Source of the DNA: Hyphomicrobium_A sp963782555
Lineage (GTDB): Bacteria > Pseudomonadota > Alphaproteobacteria > Rhizobiales > Hyphomicrobiaceae
Assembly: GCA_963782555.1 (NCBI GenBank)
Contig: CAWAKB010000001.1
Location: forward strand, 124,001 to 188,000
Length of the DNA stretch: 64,000 nt
Direction: 5' to 3'
Below are positions 1-9,442 of the stretch, one piece after another. The position numbers and the translations under genes were made by a program. The stretch's first letter is position 1. Each line of letters begins with the position of its first letter. The notes under the pieces were generated by a model. The model saw only the letters and a list, made by a program, of their open reading frames with translations, ran no database searches and was not told the origin of the DNA.

Positions 1-25
1 AGCGATGCGGCATCACCTGGGTGCG

Positions 26-202
26 TCAAAGACCGCGCATGATGCAGCCGAGCACGAGGATCACTTGCGCCGCCAGCAGGACCCAGAATTCATTGCCGAC
101 GAGGAAGGGTATCTCGGCCCCGAAGAACTTCGTGATCAACACGGTGACCGTCAGGACGACCGACACCATGAACGTCAAAATGCCCGGCGCTTTAAGTCCC
201 AT
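26..202 (-). CDS. Small two-helix membrane protein
   Basis: A 58-residue protein that starts with MGLKAPG and is almost entirely hydrophobic. Two membrane segments are visible, at about residues 8-24 and 34-53, joined by a short loop. The ATG at 202 was chosen because a GGGAGTGGG purine-rich stretch precedes it at normal spacing; the same frame stays open upstream to 316, but that part reads as a shadow. I do not recognise a family. The gene lies downstream of and in the same direction as the two uncharacterised membrane proteins at 359-4186, so it could be the tail of that cluster, which is inference only. Confidence 0.6.
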   Translation of the reverse strand: MGLKAPGILTFMVSVVLTVTVLITKFFGAEIPFLVGNEFWVLLAAQVILVLGCIMRGL

Positions 203-358
203 TTGTCCCACTCCCTCGATGCCCCTGAAACGCAATACCGTTGCAGGCCTTTCCCCATGCGCTGCTGATTCGGAAAGCCCCCGAGCGCTTATAGCAGGGC
301 CAACTCGGTCTGGCACGCACGCGGAGGCTTTGACCCAAGCGCTTTTGTCGTTGCTGAG

Positions 359-2194
359 TTAAGCGGCAGCCCGCGTTCGCCGCCGCGCAAACAGAAGCCT
401 GCGCAGCAGCAGCAGGACGATGCCGATTGCGATGAGCGCTGCGACGATGACGAGCGGGTGCTTTTCCCACATGAGCACCGGTGTCACGCGTCCATCGGTG
501 ACGAGGCCGAAGTCCTCGACGATGGCCGCCGGGTCGAGGCTGGCATTGCTGCGCAGCATCATGCCGACCGCCGCCGTCTGATCGGAGCTGGCGACGATCG
601 CCCCGCGCACGCGCTCGGAGGCGAGCGACTGCATCTTGCCCGGGTTTGCCGCGACCGCGCGCAGGACCCGCTCGCGCGGCTCTTTCTGCAGGCCGGTGAG
701 ATAGCGCGACAGCGTCGCCAGCTCGGGCTCTGTCAAGCTGTGCGCCAAGCCTTTCAGCTCGGCATCGTTCAGCTCGAACAGCGTGTCGCGCGCGCTGCGC
801 TCGATGCCTGCAAGCCGTAGGGTGGCGAGCCGGTCGTTGAGCGCGAGCAGGCGCTGGAGCGAGCTCTTGGTCAGCGTGTCGGGGCTCGTTCGCCGGTACA
901 GGCCGAGCTCGACCACCTGGGGCAGCTGGTCGCCGGCGATTGCCGCCCATTTGAGGCCCGCGTCGACCGAGCGGGTCTCGCGCGCGATCTCCATGGCGGG
1001 CGCCGGGAGCACGTTGACGGCCTCGTTCAAGGTGCCGTCGCCCAAGCGCCGCACGAGGCCGGCCTCGCCCTCGGCGGCGAGCACCAGCGACACCACCTCG
1101 TCGAGCCGGGGCAGCGTTTGCGGCTTGATCGAGTCGAGGAAGGCTTTGAACTTCGGGTTGCGCTCGGCGAGGTCGAGCGCCTGCGCGTGTGCGCTGCGGA
1201 AGTCGCGCCAGATGTCGATCACGTGGTCGGCCGTGGCCGCGCCGATCTCATCGAGGTGCCCGGAGATCTGCTCGGCGAACGTCTTTGCCAGCTCGTCTTG
1301 CACCTTGTTCTTGTTGTCGGTCGACTTCATCTCGGTGGCGATGATCGGCAGCACGCCGTGGCGCAGGTCCCAGATGTCCTTGGCAATGAGTGCTAGGCCG
1401 ACGCCGCCTGCCACCACGGAAACGAGCCTGGCGAGCACGCTGCCGACGAGGCGCGCTCCGACGCGCTCGGCCATGTTGGCGAGCTGGCGGCGCAGCAGGA
1501 GGACGGCGGCACCGGCAATGCCGCCGCTCGATTCACGCAAGACCGCGCCGGGCGAGATCCCGGCCGTAGCCTTGTCGGGGTCGACCGTGAGCTCCTTGCC
1601 CGTCTCGCCGGCGACCGCGCGGGCCACCGTCGAGCCGTAGCGCGCGCCGACAAAGGCCTTGAGACAGGCGAGCGTCGGCGCGCCGGCATCAGCGCTCGCA
1701 AACTCGATCTGGCGGCCGATCTCCTTGCCGACGCCGGTGGCCAGCTGTTCCAGCGCCGCCTTCATGGCGTCGGAGCGGTAGACGCGCTCGGCGACCGCGG
1801 TGGCGAGCTCCTGCGCCTTCTGCTGGTAGGCGAGCGACTGCAGCAGGTTGGCCCAGCTCGTCTCCTGCGCCACCTGATCGACGGCGAGGTCGACCTGTCT
1901 GTCGACGATGTCGTTGAGGCCGCCCCGGCGCCAGGCGTCGCCGACCACGGCGCGGTAGTCGACGTTGGCGATGCCGCGCTTGAGCGCGCGCACCGAGATC
2001 ATCTGGATGGCGGCCCTGAGGGCCGTCTCGTCGCGGGCCTGGCAGGCTTCGTAGTCGGCCTTGGAAAGGGGCGCGGCGGCGGCAGGAACGACTTGGCCCA
2101 CGGCGATGGCGAACGCCGCCAGGGAGGAGATGAGGGAACGCACCTGAGCTGCCAACGCGCCTTTCCTCTTTCGCCGGCCTCCGCCGGCAGCCAT
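359..2194 (-). CDS. Uncharacterised exported protein with C-terminal membrane anchor
   Basis: A 611-residue protein of unknown function. The N terminus is basic and then hydrophobic (about residues 16-40, ending at an AAAAP stretch), as in a signal peptide. A second hydrophobic patch lies near residues 255-270. The C terminus ends in one strong membrane helix followed by an arginine-rich tail (RRLLFARRRTR), so the bulk of the chain is predicted periplasmic with a short cytoplasmic tail. The middle is rich in alanine, leucine and charged residues and is probably helical. It follows the 626-residue gene on the same strand after about 110 bases, so the two may be co-transcribed. No catalytic motif is visible. 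Confidence 0.75.
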   Translation of the reverse strand: MAAGGGRRKRKGALAAQVRSLISSLAAFAIAVGQVVPAAAAPLSKADYEACQARDETALRAAIQMISVRALKRGIANVDYRAVVGDAWRRGGLNDIVDRQVDLAVDQVAQETSWANLLQSLAYQQKAQELATAVAERVYRSDAMKAALEQLATGVGKEIGRQIEFASADAGAPTLACLKAFVGARYGSTVARAVAGETGKELTVDPDKATAGISPGAVLRESSGGIAGAAVLLLRRQLANMAERVGARLVGSVLARLVSVVAGGVGLALIAKDIWDLRHGVLPIIATEMKSTDNKNKVQDELAKTFAEQISGHLDEIGAATADHVIDIWRDFRSAHAQALDLAERNPKFKAFLDSIKPQTLPRLDEVVSLVLAAEGEAGLVRRLGDGTLNEAVNVLPAPAMEIARETRSVDAGLKWAAIAGDQLPQVVELGLYRRTSPDTLTKSSLQRLLALNDRLATLRLAGIERSARDTLFELNDAELKGLAHSLTEPELATLSRYLTGLQKEPRERVLRAVAANPGKMQSLASERVRGAIVASSDQTAAVGMMLRSNASLDPAAIVEDFGLVTDGRVTPVLMWEKHPLVIVAALIAIGIVLLLLRRLLFARRRTRAAA

Positions 2195-2305
2195 CTAATC
2201 ACTTCGATTATATAGTGTCGAATGCGCGCGAAGCGTGGCCGCGCGCGGTGTGCGCGCAACTTTTCGGCGTCCTTAAGCAACGCGCCGAGCGCCCCTGCGG
2301 TTGTC

Positions 2306-4186
2306 TCAACGGCGCAGGAGCAGCTGGCGCAACACCCACAGCGTAAGAATGACGGTTACGATCAGGAAGCCGCCCGTCGAAAGAAACAGATATTTCGCCA
2401 ACATGTGCGAGGTCGTGAAGTTCGAGAAGTCGACCATCTCGATGGGGTGGGTCGAGACCTTGTCGATGCCCCGCGTCGAGATGTCGAGCACCTGATAGAG
2501 CACCTGCAACACGCTGAACACGCCGACCGCCGCCAGCAGCAGGCTGAACTGACGGTCGACCTTGGACCTGAGGCGCCCTTCCAGGTCGCGGGTCTGCGCC
2601 TCCAGGTTGGTGACGATTGAGTTGAGGTACTCGTCCTTGCGGTGCGTGCCGCGCCGCGCCTCCACCGCCTCGAACAGGTCGCGCTCGGTGTCGTAGCGGA
2701 ACACGTTGGCGTACTTGTGCTTCTGGTACTTGGTGTAGTCGCCGGTGCGGAAGGCATAGAAGCGGTCGGCGGCGCGCCCCAGCCGTGAATTTGCGTTGAA
2801 CCTCTCGATGTCGAGCGTCAAAGCCTCCGTTTGCCGCTCGTAGTCGCGCACCAGAAACTCGTTGTGCATCGCCAGAACGTGCACGAGGAACACGTAGGGA
2901 CAGGTCCCGATGAAATCGTTGCCGGTCTTCAAGCTGCGCGAGCTCGGCACGAACTGGGTGATCGAGCGCTGGCTCGCGTAGCGGATGAAGAAGCTTTCCT
3001 CCTCCTGCTCCAGCGTCGCGGGATAGACGGGGTCGGTGCTGTCGAGCACCTCCGAAGCGTCCTGGTTCATGAAGTCGACGATGTTCTGGATGAAGCCCGA
3101 CAGGAACAGGTAACGCAGCTGCTGCGGCGCCACCTGGTAGACCTCCTGCAGGTAGTCATGCGTCAGCCGCACGGTCTGGTCGCCGGTGCCCTTGACCAGC
3201 TCCTGCTGGTGCTGAACCCACTCCTTGAAGGCGTCGTAGTAGTCATCCTTCACGAAGTCGCGGCGGGACTGGCGCCGCCCGTCGTCGGCCGGCAGCGGCA
3301 GCAGGTAGCGAAAGAACGTCTTGTCGTCGAAGAGGAACAGGACGCGCGCCCGCGGCATCCTGAGGTTCGGCACCTCGATGAAGGGATCGGAGACGACGAG
3401 AGTGCGAAAGAACTCGCTGGTGCCGCGCCCGCGCTCGTCCTTGATCTTGATGTCGAAGGTCGCGAACAGGTCTCTCGCGTGCGCGTCGAAGCGTCGGCGG
3501 ACGTAATGCCAGAAGGGCGCGAACGCTTGCGCCTCGCTGGTCGCCTCACCGAGCTGGCGCACGAGCACCTTGTCGAGGGGGAAAATGCCGGTTGCTGTAT
3601 CGTTGACGCTGATCGGCGCGCTGCGCACCGGCTTTGCCGCCCCGCCCGTCGGCGTCGCGACCGAGAACTCCTTCGGCGCAAAGATCTTCTGCAGGAGCGA
3701 TATGAAATAGAAATCCGCCGGCGTGTGCTCGTACTTGAGGCAGAACGACATGTGGTAGGAGAGCGAACCGTTCATGTGCACGTACCAGAACTGGCGGCAG
3801 CGAAGCAGCCGCGGCTCCTGGCGGCCGAGATCGGCGACAAAGTGCGTGCCCTCGGTGGTCCACTCCACCCTGTCGGGAATGGCAATCTCGATCCATTCCC
3901 CCTGGCGGGCGCCGGGCACGTCGAGCAGATAGTCCCCGACCTCCGACAGGCGCTCGCGGTCGGCGATGTCGTTGAAGAGGGGCTCGATGGCGTCGCGCAG
4001 GACGGTGGAGTCCTGGTAGAGGCTCTGCACAGTCTGCTTGTTGCCGGGGTGGAACTGCGCATGGAAGCGCTCGGGCAACCGACTGCGATCAATGTGCAGC
4101 GAGAGCGTCCAGTAGAGCGTCCTGTCCTCGCACCTGTCCCACTCGGGCATCTCTGGCCGAGTGCCTACGCTTTGAACAGCAGTCAC
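2306..4186 (-). CDS. Uncharacterised membrane protein, CorA-like tail architecture
   Basis: A 626-residue protein with a large soluble N-terminal part (about 1-535) and two membrane helices at the C-terminal end (about 545-567 and 600-620). The segment just before the first helix (EAQTRDLEGRLRSKVDRQF) looks like a long charged helix leading into the membrane. This layout recalls CorA-type metal channels, but the GMN motif after the first membrane helix is absent and the loop between the helices is longer. The start used is a GTG preceded by a GGGG stretch; an ATG 12 codons further in is an alternative. Function unknown; the CorA comparison is architectural inference. Confidence 0.75.
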   Translation of the reverse strand: MTAVQSVGTRPEMPEWDRCEDRTLYWTLSLHIDRSRLPERFHAQFHPGNKQTVQSLYQDSTVLRDAIEPLFNDIADRERLSEVGDYLLDVPGARQGEWIEIAIPDRVEWTTEGTHFVADLGRQEPRLLRCRQFWYVHMNGSLSYHMSFCLKYEHTPADFYFISLLQKIFAPKEFSVATPTGGAAKPVRSAPISVNDTATGIFPLDKVLVRQLGEATSEAQAFAPFWHYVRRRFDAHARDLFATFDIKIKDERGRGTSEFFRTLVVSDPFIEVPNLRMPRARVLFLFDDKTFFRYLLPLPADDGRRQSRRDFVKDDYYDAFKEWVQHQQELVKGTGDQTVRLTHDYLQEVYQVAPQQLRYLFLSGFIQNIVDFMNQDASEVLDSTDPVYPATLEQEEESFFIRYASQRSITQFVPSSRSLKTGNDFIGTCPYVFLVHVLAMHNEFLVRDYERQTEALTLDIERFNANSRLGRAADRFYAFRTGDYTKYQKHKYANVFRYDTERDLFEAVEARRGTHRKDEYLNSIVTNLEAQTRDLEGRLRSKVDRQFSLLLAAVGVFSVLQVLYQVLDISTRGIDKVSTHPIEMVDFSNFTTSHMLAKYLFLSTGGFLIVTVILTLWVLRQLLLRR

Positions 4187-4333
4187 CGAATCCCCATTCG
4201 CTCAGCTTAGGACCGCTCCCAAGATCCACGTCCCGAATGTCGGGAATTTGGCCGTCGGAGGGGCCTAAGCCATCGTCCTTATGAGCTCCCTCAGCGATCT
4301 TCGTCCGTTGGCATCGGGCGCTTCCTGCATTTG

Positions 4334-5200
4334 TTAGGGCAGTCCCGCCGCCGTCAACAGTGGAATGGCCGCGCCGCGGCGGCAAACCGCCTCCAACTCG
4401 GCGAGCTCGGCGCCGGCAATGGGGTTTGCCAGAGGATCATCGCCCTTCAGCACCGAGATGGCGAAGAAGCGCAACAGATGCGCGTAGAGCAGGCAGGCAT
4501 CGAGCGCCGTCCCCTCGACGCCGAGAACGGCATAGATGAGGGAGCTATCGGGCGCCTGCCCGGCCGACAGCGGCGGCTGGACGTAGGCAAAATCGATGAT
4601 CTTGGCGCCGAGCGCGGTCCAGAGGCGAATGCGCGTCATCTGGTCGATGCCGGCGTGTTGCGTGTCGCGCTCGTAGTCAGCGGGGCTCATCTGCACCGGG
4701 TCGTTCTGCTCGATGAAGATCAAGCGCGGGAGTTGCGCCACTGCGGGCTCGAAGAAGCCAGCCGCCACCTCGCCGATGGCGGTGACGAGCCGCTTGAAGT
4801 GTCCGCGGCGGCGCTGTTCGGCAGTGACGAAGACGTAATTGAGGTTGATCGACAGCACCTCGGCGTCGCGGCGCAAGGGAAAGGCGATGAAGTTCGCTCC
4901 CCCCACCACGGCGCCGTCGGAGGCGTCGCGGGCCATCAGCACGACCTCGCGGAAGGCGCCGTAGAGTTGAGAAAGCCGTAGGTAGGAGTCCCCGGAATTG
5001 AGGGCGAGACACTTTTCGAAGCCGGCATGCTCCTCCTTCTCGTTGGGGAGCACGAACGCGGCATCGTAGCCGGCGTAGAACGCCTGCAGGATGGGGCTGT
5101 CGGGGCTCACGGTGGCCTCGATCAGCAGCCCGCTGTCGCTCATTGCCCGGCGCTCGAGGCGATCGGTCAATGCCTGGAGCGATGATCGCTTGGAAAGCAA
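4334..5200 (-). CDS. GNAT-like acetyltransferase
   Basis: A 288-residue protein whose middle part has a GNAT-type acetyl-CoA motif: a beta strand (NLNYVFVT) followed by EQRRRGHFKRLV, matching the Q/R-x-x-G-x-G/A pyrophosphate-binding loop, although the second glycine is replaced. GNAT enzymes transfer an acetyl group from acetyl-CoA to an amine; the substrate here is unknown. The longest frame begins at a TTG at 5200 with a GAGGG element upstream; an ATG at 5143 (MSDSGLL) is a reasonable alternative. It lies about 150 bases upstream of the 626-residue membrane protein gene on the same strand. The second half shows no recognisable domain. Confidence 0.65.
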   Translation of the reverse strand: MLSKRSSLQALTDRLERRAMSDSGLLIEATVSPDSPILQAFYAGYDAAFVLPNEKEEHAGFEKCLALNSGDSYLRLSQLYGAFREVVLMARDASDGAVVGGANFIAFPLRRDAEVLSINLNYVFVTAEQRRRGHFKRLVTAIGEVAAGFFEPAVAQLPRLIFIEQNDPVQMSPADYERDTQHAGIDQMTRIRLWTALGAKIIDFAYVQPPLSAGQAPDSSLIYAVLGVEGTALDACLLYAHLLRFFAISVLKGDDPLANPIAGAELAELEAVCRRGAAIPLLTAAGLP

Positions 5201-6268
5201 GGTCGGCCCTCGGTCTCAAGATGCGCGGCGGATAGATGCGAGACTTCAGAGTGCAACGGGCTTGCCGCCGGCACCACAGCTTCCTGCAGTGCCGGCCAAG
5301 TGGTTGAGGCCTCCTCAAGAGCCTCGGGGCCTTATGGGAGGCAGGCTGTCGTCGTGCCGAGACGGGTCGCCTTCGCAATTGCGTTGCGCTCCACCTCCAT
5401 GCACAAGCTGGTCGAGACGACGCCCTCGATCGGCGTGCTGTTTGGGCTCTTCACCTGGTCCGGCGCCTAGGTGACCGGAAGTGCCCCAGGGCGCGCCGGC
5501 ATCTTTTTCTCTTTCACCAGCGTGCCTTACGTGCTGGCCGCGGGTCTCGCGACGGTTGCCTGCGACAGCGTGGGCCTGCTGGCTCCGCCGTCGGGCGCGG
5601 TGCAATCCACACCAGGTTGTGGCCGCCGCACAACACAATCGCGCAAGATTCATTATGTTTGCAGCGCAGCAATTCGCCCCCATATGTTTTTGCGTAGACT
5701 GAGCAAAGGCGGCGAAGGAATTGGCGGGATTTCAAAGCTTTCGCTGGCGAGGTGTCGCTTCTTTGGGAACCATGGGTCGCTCCCAGGACTTTCAAAATGA
5801 TGCCGTGCGGCAACTGGAGCGCAGTGGCTATGCGTTGTACGTCATGCTTTTGCCAAATAGCGCTATCAGAAGGCCGCCCGCCATTGGCGCCCGGTTTCCG
5901 GGTGACGCCGGCGGCAGGTTGAGGCAAGCGGCGGATATGTGCGGGGCAGCGGATTTGCGGCAGCGTGACGCCTTGTCAGTGTGCGGCAAGGTGCCCTATC
6001 GCCTGTCGGACGGGTTCCGGCCAGTGAGACGCTTTCGTGACTTGGGGGCCGGTCCTGGCTTGGGACAAGAGCCGGTGTGCCCATCCAAGCACCCATACAA
6101 CTATAAGGGCTTCGAGCTTTTACGTCCTGCCAACGATGCCCATCAGAGGAAACGAAAAAGAGAGGGTTTGAGCTTCATCTTCGGCTCTGCGCGATCGGGT
6201 TGCACCGGCTCGCCTTTGACCGAGAGAGAGCGTTTTCGTCCAGTAAGCGAGCGGGTTCAGTTGCCAAA
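5201..6268. other. About 1.07 kb without a convincing gene
   Basis: No frame here has both a plausible start and protein-like composition. The short open frames look like chance readings of GC-rich sequence. A stretch near 5390-5590 reads as two fragments of hydrophobic protein interrupted by a stop and might be a gene remnant, but I cannot name a parent. Confidence 0.5.
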
Positions 6269-7165
6269 ATGAAAAACGACGAACGAATGAAGACAGCGTG
6301 GGGCAGTATCTTCGTTCCCGGGGGGCGTGGCGGCGTATTGCTGGTTCACAGCCTCGGGGGCTCACCGATCGAGCTGAAGTTCATAGCCAACGCGCTCGGA
6401 CAGTGCGGGTACACCGTATATTGTCCGATGCTCCCGGGTCTCGCTGGCGGAACCGACGTTTCCGGTCTGTCGAGCTGGCGCGACTGGTATGCCGCGCTCG
6501 AGGCGGCGCACGACGAGCTCGCCCAGCACTGCGATACACTGATCGTCGGCGGCATTTCGGCTGGCACGATGCTGGCGCTGCGGCTGGCGGCTATGCGCCC
6601 TGAGCGGATCCAGGGCCTGATGCTGTTCTCACCCACGATCTGGCCGAACGGCTGGGCGATCCCGTGGTACTTTTCGCTCTTCCGGCTCATCAGGCATCGC
6701 TGGTTTGCGCGCTTCTTCCACTTCCAGGCGCGGGCGCCGCACGGCATCAAGGACGACCGGCTGCGTACCTTCATTCTGGAGAGCCTGCAGTCGAGCAACG
6801 ACTCCATCGAGGACATGTTCGGTCGCGGCGGCAGTCTGGTGCTCGAGTTCCGCAGGCTGGTGCGCAGCGTGAAGCCGCTGCTCGGCCAGATCAAGCAGCA
6901 TGCGCTGATCTTCCATCCGCGCCACGACGATCAGAGCGATATGTCCAACTGCATCGCTCTGCAGCGCAAGCTCGCGGGCTTGGTCGAGGTCTGCATCCTC
7001 GATGACTGCTTCCACATGGTGACGCTCGACAAACAGCGTCCCATCGTGGTCGATCGCGCCAGGGAGTTCGCGGTGCGTCTGATGTCGAAGCATAGCGGCG
7101 AAGAGGCCGCGCAGATCGCAGCCGACGCGCAGGGGCGCACGAGCGGCAGCACCAGCGCCACCTGA
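6269..7165 (+). CDS. Alpha/beta-hydrolase, carboxylesterase or lipase type
   Basis: A 298-residue alpha/beta-fold hydrolase. Visible family features, in order: the oxyanion region LLVHSLGGSP near residue 20, the nucleophile elbow GGISAGTM (serine near residue 95), an aspartate in HPRHDDQ near residue 220 and the catalytic histidine in CFHMVTLD near residue 250. The layout resembles monoacylglycerol lipases and the Est30 type of carboxylesterase, which act on short- or medium-chain esters; the substrate is not evident. There is no signal peptide, so it is probably cytoplasmic. The ATG at 6269 was chosen because homologous sequence begins there; the frame is open to 6200. It converges with the DUF2147 gene across a hairpin. 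Confidence 0.8.
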   Translation: MKNDERMKTAWGSIFVPGGRGGVLLVHSLGGSPIELKFIANALGQCGYTVYCPMLPGLAGGTDVSGLSSWRDWYAALEAAHDELAQHCDTLIVGGISAGTMLALRLAAMRPERIQGLMLFSPTIWPNGWAIPWYFSLFRLIRHRWFARFFHFQARAPHGIKDDRLRTFILESLQSSNDSIEDMFGRGGSLVLEFRRLVRSVKPLLGQIKQHALIFHPRHDDQSDMSNCIALQRKLAGLVEVCILDDCFHMVTLDKQRPIVVDRAREFAVRLMSKHSGEEAAQIAADAQGRTSGSTSAT

Positions 7166-7191
7166 AGGCTGGCGGCGCCAACGAGTTAAAG

Positions 7192-7228
7192 ACGGCGCGC
7201 TGCAGCAATGCGGCGCGCCGTTGTGTTT
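7192..7228. terminator. Hairpin between convergent genes, probable bidirectional terminator
   Basis: ACGGCGCGC at 7192-7200 pairs perfectly with GCGCGCCGT at 7213-7221 around a 12-base loop, followed by TGTGTTT. It lies between the convergent hydrolase and DUF2147 genes, where a shared terminator is expected. Confidence 0.55.
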
Positions 7229-7241
7229 CAGGGGTTGTGCT

Positions 7242-7928
7242 TCAGGGCGTGGCGGTCGCCGACCGTCTGACCGCCGGGACGGGACGCGGCGCGATCAGCC
7301 GGCCCGTCTGCGAGGCTCTCGCGAGCGAAGCCTTGCCGGGAAGGGGTGGCGTGGGACTCACGATCTTGGCGCGTGCGTCGCGCTCCAGCGGCACGTTCAA
7401 TGCGGTGTCGCAGCGCGGCAAATCGTCCGGCGCCCGCTTCCACACGAAGGACTTGCTGAAGAACTTGATGCCTTTGTAGCCGGTCAAAATGAGCTTGTCG
7501 GAAGACCGCAGCTGAATAGCCGCATCGAAGGCCTTGCCCTGCTCGGGGTCGTAGACCCAGCCCTCGTCCCAGCTGCCGTCGGACATGGGACGCAACTGTC
7601 CCAGCACGGGAAGACCGCAGATCGGCCGGGTGCGCTTGCGGGGGTCTTCGTTGTAGCCGTCGGTGAGCGGCACGCCCTTCTTGTTGTTGGGATCCTTGAG
7701 CCAAACGATGAAGCCGCACAGGTAGTTGGCGCTGCGGCCAGACTCGGCGCAGGGGCGGATCTCGACGGCGCCCTTGCCTGAGTTATTGTACCAAAGGCCC
7801 ACCTCTCTGGGCGCTCCTTCACCAGGAGCGGCGCCGCCCGGGCCTGTGGCTGCCGCAAGGATCAGCCCTGAAATGCCGGCCAGCAGCCAGGACCTATGGG
7901 CGCGGGGAGCGGGAAGATCATGACGCAT
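7242..7928 (-). CDS. DUF2147 family exported protein
   Basis: A 228-residue protein with a signal peptide (hydrophobic LLAGISGLILAAATG followed by an Ala-rich cleavage region). The body matches the DUF2147 pattern: GLWYNNSGKGAVEIRPC near the N terminus, then LCGFIVWLKDP, a glycine/aspartate-rich stretch with WDEGWVYDPEQGK, and a final strand region. Two early cysteines may form a disulfide in the periplasm. The family has no established enzymatic role. The C-terminal 45 residues are Pro/Arg/Ala-rich and are probably an unstructured extension. The ATG at 7928 was chosen because it starts just before the basic and hydrophobic signal segment; a TTG 13 codons upstream also fits. Confidence 0.85.
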   Translation of the reverse strand: MRHDLPAPRAHRSWLLAGISGLILAAATGPGGAAPGEGAPREVGLWYNNSGKGAVEIRPCAESGRSANYLCGFIVWLKDPNNKKGVPLTDGYNEDPRKRTRPICGLPVLGQLRPMSDGSWDEGWVYDPEQGKAFDAAIQLRSSDKLILTGYKGIKFFSKSFVWKRAPDDLPRCDTALNVPLERDARAKIVSPTPPLPGKASLARASQTGRLIAPRPVPAVRRSATATP

Positions 7929-8311
7929 GGTAGTACAGCCAATGTTGTGCCAGAGAACGGGACGCAATTAAAACTTTGAAAGCGGCGAAAGCTGGTCGGA
8001 AGCCTTTAAACAGGCGTTAGTGCGAGTGGACCGGGTCTTGCATCCCTTGCATTCCGACGCGATAGCTGCGAGGAGCCTGGAGAAATCTCCGCGTTCCGAG
8101 CCCTGTTGTGGACTTCGAACGGTTAACACGGCGTGATTGGTGCCCCTTCTGCTCGTTTCCTTATGGGGCGCATTCGCGAGAAAATTAGGCCTCTCTTAAA
8201 CATGGGCGTGCCTTCTCGAGGTCAACATCGAGGGATAATGGCGGCGCGCGACAGCCGTACCCTTGGCGCCTTGGTCGGCGCTTGACCCTGTCACCACCGC
8301 GGAACAAATCG
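7929..8311. other. Intergenic region between divergent transcription units
   Basis: About 380 bases between the minus-strand DUF2147 gene and the plus-strand ABC permease gene. It should hold both promoters, but I see no clear -35/-10 pair, repeat or small gene. Confidence 0.4.
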
Positions 8312-9442
8312 ATGATCTTGACGCTTGCCTTTCGCAATCTGTTTCACGACCGCGTTCGCTTGGCGGTGACGCTCGTGGGCATCTTGTTCTCCATCGTGCT
8401 GGTCGCGGTGCAGCTCGGCCTGTATCTGGGCGCCAGCAAGATCATCACCGCCAACATCGATCACGCGAACGCCGATCTCTTCATCACCATCTACGGCGCC
8501 AAGAGTTTCGAGGACGGCGGCATGCTGCTGACCCCGCGCGAGCGCCACCAGGCTCTGGCGACGCCGGGCGTCAAGGCGGTGATCCCGCTGGTGGTGAAAT
8601 TCGCCGAGTGGCGCAAGCCTGCCGGCGGCTCCTCGCGCGTCGTCGTCGTCGGCAGCGATGCGGAGGATGGCGGGCTGCAGCCCTGGGACCTCGTCAAGGG
8701 CTCCTGGCAGGACATCAAGTCGCCTGAGGCCGTCGCCGTCGACAAGACCTATCTCAACGAGCTCGGCATCAAAGGGATCGGCGCCACCGCGCAGATCCAG
8801 ACCGGGCGCGTCCGCGTGCGGGCGCTGACCGACGGCATCCGCTCGTTCACGCAGTCGCCCTACGCCTACACGACCTTGAACCGCGCCCGCAGCCTCCTCG
8901 GTGAAGGCGGCGAGGCCACCACGTTCTACCTCGTTCAGCTGCAGCCCGGCGCCGACATCCAGAAGGTGCGCAAAGACCTGCAGCACCGCCTCGAGGGCGC
9001 CGAGGTGCTGACCAAGCAGGAGTTCCGCGACCGCAGCCTCAAGCAGTGGCTGTTCCGCACGGGCGCCGGCGTGGCGCTCATCGGCGGCGCCCTGCTCGGC
9101 AGCCTGGTCGGCACCGTGATCGTCGCCCAGACCCTATATTCCAGCACCAAGGACCACTTAAGCGAGTTTGCGACCTTGCGTGCATTGGGGTCATCGGCGG
9201 GATATATTCATCAGGTGATACTGGCGCAGGCCGGCATCAGCGCGGTAATCGGCTACCTGCTCGGCATCTCGATCGCGCTGGGCGTCCTGGTGCTCAGCAA
9301 GAACACGGCGCTGCCGATGGTGATGACGCCCGGGTTGGCGTTCTGGTTGTTCACTCTGACGGTCGGCATGTGCGCCATCTCGGCGCTGTCTGCGATCGTG
9401 AAGGTCACGAAGATCGACCCAGCAACGGTATTCAACAGATGA
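8312..9442 (+). CDS. ABC exporter permease, DevC/MacB-FtsX type
   Basis: A 376-residue integral membrane subunit. One membrane helix near residues 20-42 is followed by a periplasmic domain of about 210 residues, then three helices near 255-280, 305-330 and 340-365. This is the FtsX/MacB-type permease layout, and the sequence resembles DevC. The segment EFATLRALGSSAGYIHQVILAQ before the third helix is the typical coupling region of FtsX-like permeases. Its ATPase partner overlaps the end of this gene by four bases (ATGA), and an HlyD-type adaptor follows, so the three form a tripartite exporter. The ATG at 8312 was preferred to an upstream in-frame start because the protein begins there with a hydrophilic MILTLAFRNL segment typical of the family. 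Confidence 0.9.
   Translation: MILTLAFRNLFHDRVRLAVTLVGILFSIVLVAVQLGLYLGASKIITANIDHANADLFITIYGAKSFEDGGMLLTPRERHQALATPGVKAVIPLVVKFAEWRKPAGGSSRVVVVGSDAEDGGLQPWDLVKGSWQDIKSPEAVAVDKTYLNELGIKGIGATAQIQTGRVRVRALTDGIRSFTQSPYAYTTLNRARSLLGEGGEATTFYLVQLQPGADIQKVRKDLQHRLEGAEVLTKQEFRDRSLKQWLFRTGAGVALIGGALLGSLVGTVIVAQTLYSSTKDHLSEFATLRALGSSAGYIHQVILAQAGISAVIGYLLGISIALGVLVLSKNTALPMVMTPGLAFWLFTLTVGMCAISALSAIVKVTKIDPATVFNR

Noticed and set aside
783..1640. Long plus-strand frame over the 611-residue gene
   Set aside because: Composition is Ser/Arg/Ala-rich and low in complexity, as expected for the reverse frame of GC-rich coding DNA, and it has no ribosome site. The minus-strand frame has a signal peptide and a membrane anchor.
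2306..4186. Assignment of the 626-residue protein as a CorA magnesium channel
   Set aside because: The GMN motif is absent and the loop between helices is too long, so only an architectural comparison is kept.
5201..6268. Candidate genes in the gap after the GNAT-like gene
   Set aside because: Several open frames exist on both strands, but none has a ribosome site with protein-like composition or a family pattern.
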